A DNA stretch of 64,000 bases, taken from contig NZ_BAABGM010000013.1 in NCBI RefSeq assembly GCF_039541575.1, forward strand, positions 223,659-287,658, given 5' to 3'. The position numbers and the translations under genes are program-made. Position 1 is the first letter of the stretch, and each line of letters begins with the position of its first letter. The notes below the pieces were generated by a model. The model was not told the origin of the DNA. It saw only the letters and a program-made list of their open reading frames with translations, and searched no databases. This DNA comes from Fodinibacter luteus (lineage in GTDB: Bacteria; Actinomycetota; Actinomycetes; Actinomycetales; Dermatophilaceae). Shown in pieces: positions 41,932 to 50,841 of this stretch.

Positions 41932-42738
41932 TCACCCGGCCGTCGACACGGGGTCGTGCCACGACCACACGTCATCGCCACGCAGCACGGCATCCGACCC
42001 GCCGTCGACATAGATCGTCTGCCCGCACACGTGGGTGTTCTCCTCGGACGCCATCCACACGAGCAGCCGCGCCGCGTCCTCGGCCGCCATGTGCCCACCC
42101 AGCGGCATCGGGACCATCTCGTCGACGGCGGCAGCCGACTCCGGCGTCGCGAACAGGTCGGCCACCATGGGGGTGTCGACGATGCCGGGGGCCACCGCGT
42201 TGAGCGGGATGCCGCACCCCGCCCATCGCTGGGTCGGGGCCTGGCGCCGCACCCACCGCGACAGGGCGCGCTTGCTCGACGGGTAGATCGCCCCCTGGGC
42301 CTCCCCCGCCTCGAGCCCGCGGGCGATGCCGAGCGCCGCGTCCTCGTCGCCCGCGAGGCAGGCCTCGACGAGGTCGTCGTGCACCGGCATCAGCGTGGCC
42401 ATCGACGACGTCACGACCGCACGGGGATGCCGTCCCGCCGCGAGCGCCGGTCGCAGCGCCTCGAGCAGCTCGACCGCACCGAAGTAGTTCACGGCCACGG
42501 TCCGCGCCGAGGGCACCGACAGCCCGGCGTTCGCGATGACAGCGTCGAGCCGGCGGCCGGCCTCGATGAGGATGCCGTCGACCGCGTCGGCCCGCCCCTG
42601 CGGCGTCGACAGGTCGGCAGCGACGTCGGCGGACCGCAGGTCGACCCCGATGACCTTGGCGCCCTGGCGCCGCAGCAGCTCGACCGTCGCCCTCCCGATC
42701 CCTGACGCGCTCCCCGTGACGACGTACGTGCGGTGCAT
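41932..42738 (-). CDS. SDR family oxidoreductase (3-alpha-hydroxysteroid dehydrogenase-like)
   Basis: A 268-residue classical short-chain dehydrogenase. The NAD-binding motif is YVVTGSASGIGRATVELLRR, with acidic residue in VIGVDLRSADV; AVIANAG is the NNAG-equivalent. Catalytic Ser is in AVVTSSMATLMP and Tyr-Lys in GAIYPSSKRALSRWVR, and NAVAPGIVDTPM follows. The short NAD-binding part and the IYxxSK layout resemble HsdA/DhaD-type 3-alpha-hydroxysteroid dehydrogenases. The true substrate is unknown. The gene is divergent from the SulP gene. Confidence 0.88.
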   Translation of the reverse strand: MHRTYVVTGSASGIGRATVELLRRQGAKVIGVDLRSADVAADLSTPQGRADAVDGILIEAGRRLDAVIANAGLSVPSARTVAVNYFGAVELLEALRPALAAGRHPRAVVTSSMATLMPVHDDLVEACLAGDEDAALGIARGLEAGEAQGAIYPSSKRALSRWVRRQAPTQRWAGCGIPLNAVAPGIVDTPMVADLFATPESAAAVDEMVPMPLGGHMAAEDAARLLVWMASEENTHVCGQTIYVDGGSDAVLRGDDVWSWHDPVSTAG

Positions 42739-42966
42739 GGTCCCTCGGCTCTCGACGGTGTCGAGCCACGGAAGGAGCCGTGGCTCCACGCCCACCCTAG
42801 TGACAGACCGCCTCTCCCACAGTGGAACCGGATCGACGTCACACCCGCCCTTCCGACCACCGACAGGATGCCGTGGCACTCGGCATCCGCCCCCCTCACC
42901 TCGCGCCGTCCACCGGCCCGGAACGCACACCTGCCGCTCGGGGCGGGTCGGGGGCAGACTGGCCCC

Positions 42967-44799
42967 GTGCACCTCGCCAGGCCGGGCCTTCCCATCGGGC
43001 TCCGGCTGCTGCGCCACTACACCGGGCGGCACCTGCCCGCCGACACACTCGCCGGGCTGCTCGTCGCAGCCCTCGCCGTCCCCCAGTCCCTCGGGTACGC
43101 CGTCGTCGCCGGCGTGCCGGTGCAGGTCGGGCTCTACACCCTCCCGCCGGCGCTCCTCGCGTACGCCCTCTTCGGGTCGTCCCGGCTGCTCTTCGTCGGG
43201 CCGGTGTCGACCGTCTCCGTGCTCTCGGGGTCGATCGTGCGGGCCCTCTCGGGCGGGGACCCCCAGCTCGCGGTGCAGCTCACCGCGGTCCTCGCCGTCA
43301 CCGCAGGGGTCGTGCTCGTCGCGGTGGGCCTCCTGCGCCTCGGCTGGGTCGCGCAGTTCCTCAGCGAGCCGATCGTCACCGGGTTCGTCGCGGGGCTCGT
43401 CGTGCTCATCGTCGTCGGTGAGATCCCGGCCCTCGCGGGGATCAGTGCACCGGTGGGCGGCATCTTCGAGCGCATCGCCGAGACCGTGCAGGGCCTCAAC
43501 GACTTCCACGCGCTCACGCTCGGCATCGGCGTCGGGGCCCTCGTCGTCCTGTTCGGCGGCTCGCGCCTGGCGCCGAAGGTGCCGTGGTCGCTCCTCGTTC
43601 TCGTCGCCGGCATCGTCCTGTCCACCGCGACGGACCTGGCAGCCCGGGGTGTGCACGTCGTCGGGTCGGTGCCGACCGGCCTGCCCCTTCCCTCGATCCC
43701 ACTCGTCGACGTCGGGCTGTGGAGCGGCATCGTCACCGGCGGGCTCGCGATCGCGGCCGTCGGCATCGCCGAGGGCCTCGCCGCCGTGCGCACGTTCGCA
43801 CCCCCGGGGGGCGTGGCCCCAGACAGCGACAACCAGGAGTTCGTCGGGCACGGGGCCGCCAACCTCGCCTCCGGGATCTTCGGGGGCATGGGGGTCGGCG
43901 GGTCGCTGTCGAAGACCGCCGCCAACGCCCGGGCCGGTGCGTACACGCAGATCAGCGGTGTCGCGGCGGCGGTCATCGTGCTCCTCTTCGTCGCGTTCGC
44001 GGCCGGCCTGCTCGCGAACCTCCCCCGAGCGGTGCTGTCCGCCATCGTCATCCACGCGGTCTGGGGCCTGGTCAGCGTGTCGGAGTTCCGGCGGTACGCG
44101 ACGGTGCGACGCAACGACTTCCTCGCCGCCGTCGTGGCCTTCCTCGGCGTGCTCGTCCTCGGCCCCCTCAACGGGCTGCTCCTCGCCGTCGCCCAGTCGC
44201 TGCTCGGCCTCGTCTACCGCTCGATGCAGGTCCAGATCGACGAGATGGGCCGGGTCGCGGGCGAGAAGGCGGCGTGGGGGTCGGTCGGCAACGACCCGTC
44301 CCGCCGCACGTACCACGGGGTCGCCGTGCTCCGCCCGGACGGACCGCTGTTCTGGGCCAACGCCAGCTCGGTCGTCACCCGGATCGAGGCGACGGCGCGC
44401 GGGCGCAACCCGCTGCACTCGGTCGTCCTCGACCTCGAGGCGACGAACCAGATGGACACGACGACGGCCGAGCGCCTCGACCAGCTGCTCACCCGGCTGC
44501 GGGCGGACGGCATCGACCTCTATCTCGTGCGGGTGTTCGGGAACGTGCGCGACGTGCTCACGAGGTCCGGCTTCCTCGACGCGCTCGGCCCGGAGCACGT
44601 GTGGCACTCGATCGCGGCGGGGGTCAAGGCCGCGCGCGCCGCACGTTCGGCGCAGGTCGACGCCACGCTTCCCCTGCCGACGGCCGGCGCCGCCGCGACC
44701 ACGGACACCGGGCTGCCGGACGAGCCGGACCTCGAGGAGCCCGAGGAGGGGGACGGCGAGCACATCGCCTCCCGGCGCGTCGACGGCGACCCGCGCTGA
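42967..44799 (+). CDS. SulP family anion transporter with STAS domain
   Basis: A 610-residue transporter. The N-terminal SulP domain shows GRHLPADTLAGLLVAALAVP, then QSLGYAVVAGVPVQVGLYTL, LFGSSRLLFVGPVSTVSVLS and a continuous run of about 12-14 membrane helices to about residue 420. The cytoplasmic STAS domain (about 450-560) has VAVLRPDGPLFWANASSVVT and VVLDLEATNQMDTTTAERLD. The GTG at 42967 is used. Family members carry sulfate, bicarbonate or dicarboxylates with protons or sodium; specificity cannot be read here. The acidic C-terminal tail (EPDLEEPEEGDGE) may be disordered. It is a single gene. Confidence 0.93.
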   Translation: MHLARPGLPIGLRLLRHYTGRHLPADTLAGLLVAALAVPQSLGYAVVAGVPVQVGLYTLPPALLAYALFGSSRLLFVGPVSTVSVLSGSIVRALSGGDPQLAVQLTAVLAVTAGVVLVAVGLLRLGWVAQFLSEPIVTGFVAGLVVLIVVGEIPALAGISAPVGGIFERIAETVQGLNDFHALTLGIGVGALVVLFGGSRLAPKVPWSLLVLVAGIVLSTATDLAARGVHVVGSVPTGLPLPSIPLVDVGLWSGIVTGGLAIAAVGIAEGLAAVRTFAPPGGVAPDSDNQEFVGHGAANLASGIFGGMGVGGSLSKTAANARAGAYTQISGVAAAVIVLLFVAFAAGLLANLPRAVLSAIVIHAVWGLVSVSEFRRYATVRRNDFLAAVVAFLGVLVLGPLNGLLLAVAQSLLGLVYRSMQVQIDEMGRVAGEKAAWGSVGNDPSRRTYHGVAVLRPDGPLFWANASSVVTRIEATARGRNPLHSVVLDLEATNQMDTTTAERLDQLLTRLRADGIDLYLVRVFGNVRDVLTRSGFLDALGPEHVWHSIAAGVKAARAARSAQVDATLPLPTAGAAATTDTGLPDEPDLEEPEEGDGEHIASRRVDGDPR

Positions 44800-44816
44800 C
44801 CCAGCGGGGTGAGCCG

Positions 44817-44945
44817 GCACGAGCAGGCACGAGCCTCGAGCGCGCACGAGCGCCCCAGCGCACGAGCCCCGGCTCGGCCGAGCGCGCGACGGGCCGGCAC
44901 GAGCGCCCCAGCGCGCATGAGGGCGCGCACGGGCGCGACGAGCCG
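44817..44945. repeat. Short degenerate repeats of CACGAGCGCCCCAGCGC
   Basis: The convergent gap after the SulP gene is made of GCACGAG-type repeats; CACGAGCGCCCCAGCGC occurs twice (near 44845 and 44898) with related units between. No gene is seen here. Confidence 0.5.
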
Positions 44946-44992
44946 CCAGGCGACGGACGGTGACCGGGCTACGACAGCCCCCCGGTGCCCCG

Positions 44993-46069
44993 TCACGGAC
45001 GGGTCAGCTCGACGACGCTCTGCGCGACGAGCGCGCGCACCCTCGGGCCCATCGTCTCCGGGTCGGCCTCGCCGTGCACCTCCTGCTCGCGGCCGAGCAG
45101 CCCGGCGTCGCGCAGCCCGACGGCGAAGGCCCGGGTCACGTCGACCGGGTCGAGGGCCCCGTCGTCGAAGGCCCCCGCACGCGCGAGGTCGTCGGTGAGC
45201 GTGCCACCGGGGTCCCGGGTCGTGAGGTAGCTGCTCGTCGGCCCCACCTCGACTGCCTGCCCGACGAGCCGGTTCGCGTTGACCCCGAGCTCGACGTGCA
45301 CCCGTCGCGGGAGGGCGTCGACCGAGGGCCACGGGCTGTAGGCGGTGAGGAAGGATGCCGCCCCGTCGCCGAGCGCGTCCTCCGCCACCGCGCCGAGCCA
45401 GTCACCGTCCCAGAGCACCGCCGCGATCGGGCGCGGGGTGGCGCCGGGCTCGAAGCACGAGGGGAAGGGCGGTGCCCCCAGGAGCACGGCCGTCGCAGCG
45501 GCGTTCGCGCCGGTGCCGTGCCCGACGACGACCAGCGGCCGGGCGGGCGTGCCGACGCGCGGCCCGGTCCGGGCCGCCGCGACCGCCACGGCGCACGAGA
45601 CCTCGGCGGTCGTCCTGGCCGTCTGCTCGACGACGTCCTCCGCAGGCCGTCCGACGACCGCGCGCAGCTCCGCGCTCTCGACCCCCCAGTGCACGACCGC
45701 GGTCGCGACCCCGCGGGCGGCGAGGTCGCGGGCGAGGGCGACGTCGTCCGCCCCGCGACCACCCGCCGTCGCACCCGTCGCGGCGTCGGGGACGATGACC
45801 GCGACCGGCGGCTGCCCGGCATCCGCGGGGAGGTAGAGGTCGAAGGTCGGGTCGGACCACCCGGGCGGGGCGGCGGCGTAGCGGACGCCCGACGTGACGA
45901 GCACCGAGGTGCCGCTGGGACGGGGGCCCGCGGGCTCCAGGCCGGGCGTCGCCCCGCCGGAGCAGGCAGCGAGCACGGCACCCGTCGTCGCGACGAGGGC
46001 CGTGGCGACGAGCGCCCGTGGGCCGCTCAGGCGGTCTTGTCGCCGCTGCGGCCCTGCAGCCAGTCCCAC
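44993..46069 (-). CDS. Lipoprotein with alpha/beta-hydrolase-like fold
   Basis: A lipoprotein of about 350 residues. The signal region ALVATALVATTGAVLAAC-SG places the lipid-bearing Cys about 20 residues into the recognisable protein. It then reads FDLYLPADAGQPPVAVIVPD, DDVALARDLAARGVATAVVH, PLVVVGHGTGANAAATAVLL (nucleophile-elbow position, here His-Gly-Thr-Gly rather than GxSxG) and a helical C-terminus. The missing Ser suggests a non-catalytic or altered hydrolase. The start is uncertain: no ATG or GTG lies just before the signal peptide. The nearest GTG is at 46069, inside the GlsB gene, while a CTG at 46030 would overlap that gene's stop and fit the signal peptide better. Confidence 0.65.
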   Translation of the reverse strand: MGLAAGPQRRQDRLSGPRALVATALVATTGAVLAACSGGATPGLEPAGPRPSGTSVLVTSGVRYAAAPPGWSDPTFDLYLPADAGQPPVAVIVPDAATGATAGGRGADDVALARDLAARGVATAVVHWGVESAELRAVVGRPAEDVVEQTARTTAEVSCAVAVAAARTGPRVGTPARPLVVVGHGTGANAAATAVLLGAPPFPSCFEPGATPRPIAAVLWDGDWLGAVAEDALGDGAASFLTAYSPWPSVDALPRRVHVELGVNANRLVGQAVEVGPTSSYLTTRDPGGTLTDDLARAGAFDDGALDPVDVTRAFAVGLRDAGLLGREQEVHGEADPETMGPRVRALVAQSVVELTRP

Positions 46070-46296
46070 GCGAGGGTGACGATGATGGCGCCGACGATGG
46101 ACCCGATGATGCCGCTCGCCCGCAGCTCGAGGCCGTCGCCCGCGAGGAGGCTGGCGAGCAGGCCCCCGACGAAGGACCCGGCGATGCCGGTGCCGAAGGC
46201 CAGGGGCCAGTTGATGCCCGACCCGCCTCGGCCGAGGATCAGCTGGGCCGCTGCCCCGACGAGCATGCCGAACAGGATGATTGCGATGAAGAGCAT
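46027..46296 (-). CDS. GlsB/YeaQ/YmgE family stress-response membrane protein
   Basis: An 89-residue three-helix membrane protein. It begins MLFIAIILFGMLVGAAAQLI with a following LGRGGSGINWPLAFGTGIAG, then SFVGGLLASLLAG and ASGIIGSIVGAIIVTLAWDW, the standard Gly-rich pattern of transglycosylase-associated (GlsB) proteins. Expression is often stress-induced in other bacteria; the biochemical role is unknown. It ends close to, and possibly overlaps, the start of the lipoprotein gene downstream, so the two are probably co-transcribed. The 46306-47406 gene ends 9 bp upstream of its start. Confidence 0.9.
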   Translation of the reverse strand: MLFIAIILFGMLVGAAAQLILGRGGSGINWPLAFGTGIAGSFVGGLLASLLAGDGLELRASGIIGSIVGAIIVTLAWDWLQGRSGDKTA

Positions 46297-46305
46297 GGCG
46301 CGAGC

Positions 46306-47406
46306 CTAGCGGGGCGAGGTGCGCAGCCTTCCCGTCAGCCCGGTGACCACGGCGCGCGCCCCGGCCACCGCCGAGGCCAGCCCGCCACCCTGCCCGCCGG
46401 CCCACACCGGGTCGCCCGGCATCGGCCCGAGCGGGTCGCGCTCCTCGACCGGCACGCTCTCGTCGGGGAGGGCGAGCGCGCGGCGGAACGACTCGTCGAC
46501 GCCGACGAGGGAGTAGTCCTCCGGGAGCAGGTCGTACGTCCAGTCGACGTCGTGGCAGACCATGTCGTGGTGCAGGCTCTCGACGAGCGCCTCGACGGTC
46601 GAGGCCGGAACGTCGGTGATCGCGCCGGCGAGCACCCCGACGAGGTCGGTCGGCAGCCCGGGAACGCTCACCTGGGGCCGGCTCAGGCCGGCGGCCTCGG
46701 CGTAGCGGTCGAGGAGGGTGGTGTAGGGCATCCGCTCCGGACCGCCCACGTCGTACGAGCGCGACTCCGACTCCGCGTGGAGCGCGCCGGCGAGCGCCTC
46801 GACGACGTCGACGACCGCGATGGGCTGCACCCGGCTGTCCATCCACCCGGGGACCGCCTGCACCGGCATCCGCTCGCTGATCTGCCGGACGATCTCGAAG
46901 CTCGTCGAGCCCGAGCCCGACACGATCGCCGCCCGCAGGGTGAGCGTGCGCGTGCCCGAGCTCGCACCGCTGAGGATGCGCTCGACCTCGAGGCGAGAGG
47001 TGATGTGCTCGGACAGCTGCTCCTCCGGCACGTCGGGGACGAGGCCGCTCAGGTAGACGACGGTCCCGACGCCCGCGGCAGCCACGGCCCACGCCATGTT
47101 CTCGGCCGACGCGCGGTCCTTCAGGGCGAAGTCGGCGCCGCCCATGCCGTGGATGAGGTAGTAGACGGCGTCGACGCCATCGACCGCCTCCTCGACCGTG
47201 GCCGCGTCGAGGACGTCCATCCGCACGAGCTCGACGCGGTCGGCCCACCAGCGTCCCCGGACCTTGTCGAGGTCGGTCACCGCGGCCCGCACGGTGTGCC
47301 CGTCGCGCAGCAGGCGCGGGATGAGCCGGCTGCCGATGTAGCCGGTGGCACCGGTGACGAGGACCGTACGGGCGGTGGTCGACGGCGGGGCGTCCTGGTC
47401 TGTCAC
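46306..47406 (-). CDS. NAD(P)-binding atypical SDR / NmrA-like epimerase family protein
   Basis: A 366-residue protein. A Rossmann motif TVLVTGATGYIGSRLIPRLL lies at the N-terminus, followed by VELVRMDVLDAATVEEAVDG, DAVYYLIHGMGGADFALKDR and TVVYLSGLVPDVPEEQLSEH, typical of atypical extended SDRs of the NmrA/YbjT type. The second half has RVQPIAVVDVVEALAGALHA and RSYDVGGPERMPYTTLLDRY, the usual binding region. The last about 100 residues are a longer C-terminal extension. The substrate is unknown. It is probably the first gene of an operon with the GlsB-like and lipoprotein genes. Confidence 0.87.
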   Translation of the reverse strand: MTDQDAPPSTTARTVLVTGATGYIGSRLIPRLLRDGHTVRAAVTDLDKVRGRWWADRVELVRMDVLDAATVEEAVDGVDAVYYLIHGMGGADFALKDRASAENMAWAVAAAGVGTVVYLSGLVPDVPEEQLSEHITSRLEVERILSGASSGTRTLTLRAAIVSGSGSTSFEIVRQISERMPVQAVPGWMDSRVQPIAVVDVVEALAGALHAESESRSYDVGGPERMPYTTLLDRYAEAAGLSRPQVSVPGLPTDLVGVLAGAITDVPASTVEALVESLHHDMVCHDVDWTYDLLPEDYSLVGVDESFRRALALPDESVPVEERDPLGPMPGDPVWAGGQGGGLASAVAGARAVVTGLTGRLRTSPR

Positions 47407-47613
47407 GGGACCAACCTAGGCTGACCGGCGGCGACATTCGCAACCTTGACCCAACCTTCGACAGCCCCGCTCCGCGGGGGGTGAGGTTCGGGGCGCGCGC
47501 GAGCGGCCGCACCGGGGTCAGGGAACCCCGTTTCGGTGGCGCGCCCACCGTGGCGGCGCTACGGTGCGCACACTGCGGCATGGCACCGCGGCTCCTACCC
47601 CTGAGGAGACCTG

Positions 47614-50600
47614 ATGAACAGTCCCCGCCGCCGGCGAGCCCAGCTCGGCCTGGCCATGGTCACCATCGCGACGGTTGCCGCGTTCAGCCCGGGAGCGATC
47701 GCCGACCCAGGCCTGACGCCCGATCCCAGCCCGAAGGCGGCCGAGGTGACGGCACCGGAGAACCCGACGGGGAAGACACCGAAGGCGGCGAAGGCAGGCA
47801 CGTACATCGTCCAGCTGGCCGACGCCCCGGTGGTCGCGTACCGCGGCGGCGTCAAGGGGCTCAAGGCCACCAGGCCGGCCAAGGGCGAGAAGATCGACCC
47901 CCGGTCCGCCGACGTGGTCGCCTACGCGGACTACCTCACGAAGCGTCAGGATGCCGTGCTGCGCGCCGCCGGTGGTGGCAAGAAGCTGTACGGCTACACG
48001 TACTCCTTCAGCGGCTTCGCCGCCGAGCTCTCCGCGAAGGCGGCAGCCACGATGTCCACCGTCGACGGCGTGCTCGCCGTGACGGCCGACGAGAAGCGCA
48101 CCCTCGACACGTCGTCGACGCCCGACTTCCTCGGGCTCAGGGCGGACGGAGGGCTCTGGGACCAGCTCGGCGGCGAGAAGACCTCGTCGAAGTCCGCCGA
48201 CGGGCCCGGTGAGGGCGTCATCGTCGGCGTCATCGACGGCGGCATCTGGCCCGAGCACCCGAGCGTCTCCGACCGCGACGCGGCGGGCAAGCGCGTGTAC
48301 CAGCAGATCCCGGGCTGGAACGGCCGCTGCGTGCCGGGCGAGCAGTTCGTCGCGAGCAACTGCAACCAGAAGCTCATCGGAGCCCGCTTCTACAACGCGG
48401 GCTGGGGCGGCAACGCGGGGATCGACGCACAGCTGCCCTACGAGTTCAACTCCCCCCGCGACTACGGCGGCCACGGCACGCACACCGCGACGACCGCCGC
48501 AGGCAACCACGGCGTCGCGGCGACCGGCCCGGCATCCGTGTTCGGCACGGTGACCGGCATCGCGCCTCGCGCCCGGGTCGCGGCCTACAAGGTCTGCTGG
48601 GAGACCGACGCGGGCGGCTCGTGCTTCAACTCGGACAGCGTCGCCGCGATCGACCAGGCCGTCGCCGACGGTGTCGACGTCATCAACTTCTCGGTCAGCG
48701 GCTCGCGGACCAACTTCCGCGACCCGGTCGAGGTGGCCTTCCTGTTCGCGGCCGACGCAGGCATCTTCGTCGCGGCCTCGGCCGGCAACAACGGGCCGAC
48801 GGCCTCGACGGTCGCGCACCCCGGCCCCTGGCTGACGACGGTCGCCGCGGGGACGCACAACCGTGACGGCCAGGGCTCGGTCGGCCTGGGCAACGGAACC
48901 ACCTACGACGGTGCCTCCACCGCCACGCCCGTCGGCCCGGCTCCGCTCATCGACGCAGTGGCCGCCGGGAAGGCCGGCGCCAATGCTGACGAGCTCCGCC
49001 TGTGCTACTCCTCGCGCGACGGGAGCACCCCTCTCGACCCCGCGAAGGTCGCCGGGAAGATCGTCGTCTGCGACCGGGGGGTCACCGACCGTACGAACAA
49101 GAGCTTCGCGGTGCAGGAGGCCGGCGGCGTCGGGATGGTCCTCGTCAACCCGAGCGCGAACTCGATCAACGCCGACCTGCACGTCGTGCCCACGGTGCAC
49201 CTGCGGGACACCGACCGCGCCGCCGTCAAGGCCTACGCCGCGACCGCGGGAGCCACGGCGACCATCAACGCATCGAAGATCGTGTACGACGCACCGGCGC
49301 CGTTCACGGCGACGTTCTCCTCCCGCGGGCCGCTGCTGGCCGGGGCCGGTGACGTGCTCAAGCCGGACCTCATCGCCCCCGGGCAGGACGTCCTCGCGGG
49401 CGTGGCGCCTCCCGGCAACGCCGGTCGGCTGTTCGACCTCTACAGCGGGACGTCGATGTCGAGCCCGCACGTGGCCGGTCTGGGGGCCCTCATGAAGGAC
49501 CTCCACCCGACGTGGTCCCCCATGGCGATCAAGTCGGCCCTCATGACGACGGGGTCCGACGTGCTCGACGGCGGGACACCCGCGCCGAACACCAACCCGG
49601 TCCTCATCTTCCGCCAGGGCGCAGGGCACGTCCGGCCGAACAGCGCGGCCGATCCCGGCCTCGTCTTCGACGCCGACTGGGACGACTGGCTGGCCTTCCT
49701 GTGCGGAGCGCAGCCCGGTGGCGGCTGCGCCGGGGTGACCCCGACCGACCCGAGCGACTACAACAGCCCCTCGATCGCGATCGGCGCCCTCGCCGGCACG
49801 CAGACCGTGGAGCGCACCGTGACCAACGTCGGGGACGACACGGCGACGTACACGGCGTCGTTGACGGGCCTGTCCGGCTTCGCGGCTGAGGTCAGCCCGA
49901 CCTCGCTGACGCTGGCTCCGGGTGCGAGCGGGTCCTTCACGGTCGCCCTGACCCGGACGACCGCGGCCCTCAACGCGTACACCGGTGGCCAGCTGACGTG
50001 GACCGAGGAGGACGGTGGCGACGGACACGTCGTGCGGATCCCCGTCCTCGCCCGCCCGGTCGCCCTCGCGGCTCCAGCCGAGGTGAGCGGCACGAGCTAC
50101 CCGGTGACGTTCGGCTACGACGGCGCCTTCAGCGCGACGCCGCGGGGCCTCGTCCCGGCCGCGGTCACGGCCCGCACCGTGTCGGACGACCCGACCGACA
50201 GCGCATGCTCGCTGTCCTCGCCGAACGCGCAGCAGATCCCGGTCACCGTTGCATCCGGCACCTCCTACGCTCGGTTCTCGCTCTTCGACGCGGACGTCAC
50301 TGCTGGCGCCGACCTCGACCTCTGCGTGTTCAACGGAACCACGCTCGTCGGGTCCAGCGGGACGGGCACCTCGGCCGAGGAGGTCAACCTCCTCAACCCC
50401 GCGGCGGCCACCTACACCGTCGTCGTCCAGGGCTGGGGCGTGGTCGGCAGCTCGCCGTTCAAGCTCCACACCTGGCTCCTCGGCACGGCGGATGCCGGAA
50501 ACATGACGGTGAGTGCTCCGGCCACCGCGACGACGGGCCAGAGCGGCACCGTCTCGCTGTCGTTCTCCGGGCTGGATGCCGGGACGAGGTACCTCGGGTC

Positions 50601-50664
50601 GGTCGCCTACGGCGGCGCGGCCGGGATGCCGAACCCGACGATCGTTCGGGTCGACGTCCCGTAG
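47614..50664 (+). CDS. Secreted S8 subtilisin-like serine protease with PA domain
   Basis: A 1016-residue extracellular protease of the cucumisin-like subtilase group. It has a signal peptide (about 1-31) and an I9-type propeptide (about 60-165, with TYIVQLADAPVVAY). The catalytic domain has Asp208 in GVIDGGIWPEH, His287 in GGHGTHTATT and Ser614 in SGTSMSSPHVAG; the oxyanion region includes ASAGNNGP. A PA domain is inserted (about 450-545), and an Fn3-like domain (about 720-810) and a jelly-roll-like C-terminal domain (about 840-1000) follow. It should degrade extracellular proteins. AGGAG lies just before the ATG at 47614, and a hairpin terminator follows. Confidence 0.94.
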   Translation: MNSPRRRRAQLGLAMVTIATVAAFSPGAIADPGLTPDPSPKAAEVTAPENPTGKTPKAAKAGTYIVQLADAPVVAYRGGVKGLKATRPAKGEKIDPRSADVVAYADYLTKRQDAVLRAAGGGKKLYGYTYSFSGFAAELSAKAAATMSTVDGVLAVTADEKRTLDTSSTPDFLGLRADGGLWDQLGGEKTSSKSADGPGEGVIVGVIDGGIWPEHPSVSDRDAAGKRVYQQIPGWNGRCVPGEQFVASNCNQKLIGARFYNAGWGGNAGIDAQLPYEFNSPRDYGGHGTHTATTAAGNHGVAATGPASVFGTVTGIAPRARVAAYKVCWETDAGGSCFNSDSVAAIDQAVADGVDVINFSVSGSRTNFRDPVEVAFLFAADAGIFVAASAGNNGPTASTVAHPGPWLTTVAAGTHNRDGQGSVGLGNGTTYDGASTATPVGPAPLIDAVAAGKAGANADELRLCYSSRDGSTPLDPAKVAGKIVVCDRGVTDRTNKSFAVQEAGGVGMVLVNPSANSINADLHVVPTVHLRDTDRAAVKAYAATAGATATINASKIVYDAPAPFTATFSSRGPLLAGAGDVLKPDLIAPGQDVLAGVAPPGNAGRLFDLYSGTSMSSPHVAGLGALMKDLHPTWSPMAIKSALMTTGSDVLDGGTPAPNTNPVLIFRQGAGHVRPNSAADPGLVFDADWDDWLAFLCGAQPGGGCAGVTPTDPSDYNSPSIAIGALAGTQTVERTVTNVGDDTATYTASLTGLSGFAAEVSPTSLTLAPGASGSFTVALTRTTAALNAYTGGQLTWTEEDGGDGHVVRIPVLARPVALAAPAEVSGTSYPVTFGYDGAFSATPRGLVPAAVTARTVSDDPTDSACSLSSPNAQQIPVTVASGTSYARFSLFDADVTAGADLDLCVFNGTTLVGSSGTGTSAEEVNLLNPAAATYTVVVQGWGVVGSSPFKLHTWLLGTADAGNMTVSAPATATTGQSGTVSLSFSGLDAGTRYLGSVAYGGAAGMPNPTIVRVDVP

Positions 50665-50677
50665 CCCGCGAGAACGC

Positions 50678-50713
50678 CGAAGGGCCCTCACGGAGTGTCG
50701 TGCGGGCCCTTCG
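50678..50713 (+). terminator. Terminator of the subtilase gene
   Basis: CGAAGGGCCC and GGGCCCTTCG form a perfect 10-bp stem with a 16-nt loop, 13 bp after the stop codon. Confidence 0.75.
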
Positions 50714-50841
50714 CCGTGGCGGAGAGCGGGAGGCGGACGCGCACGAGGCCACCCTGTCGTGAGGGACGCCGCTCCCGCTGTGGCGTGCGGCATCCGTGAG
50801 GACCTCGACGGCGCGACGCACCCGAGCGCGGCCGGTGCCCG

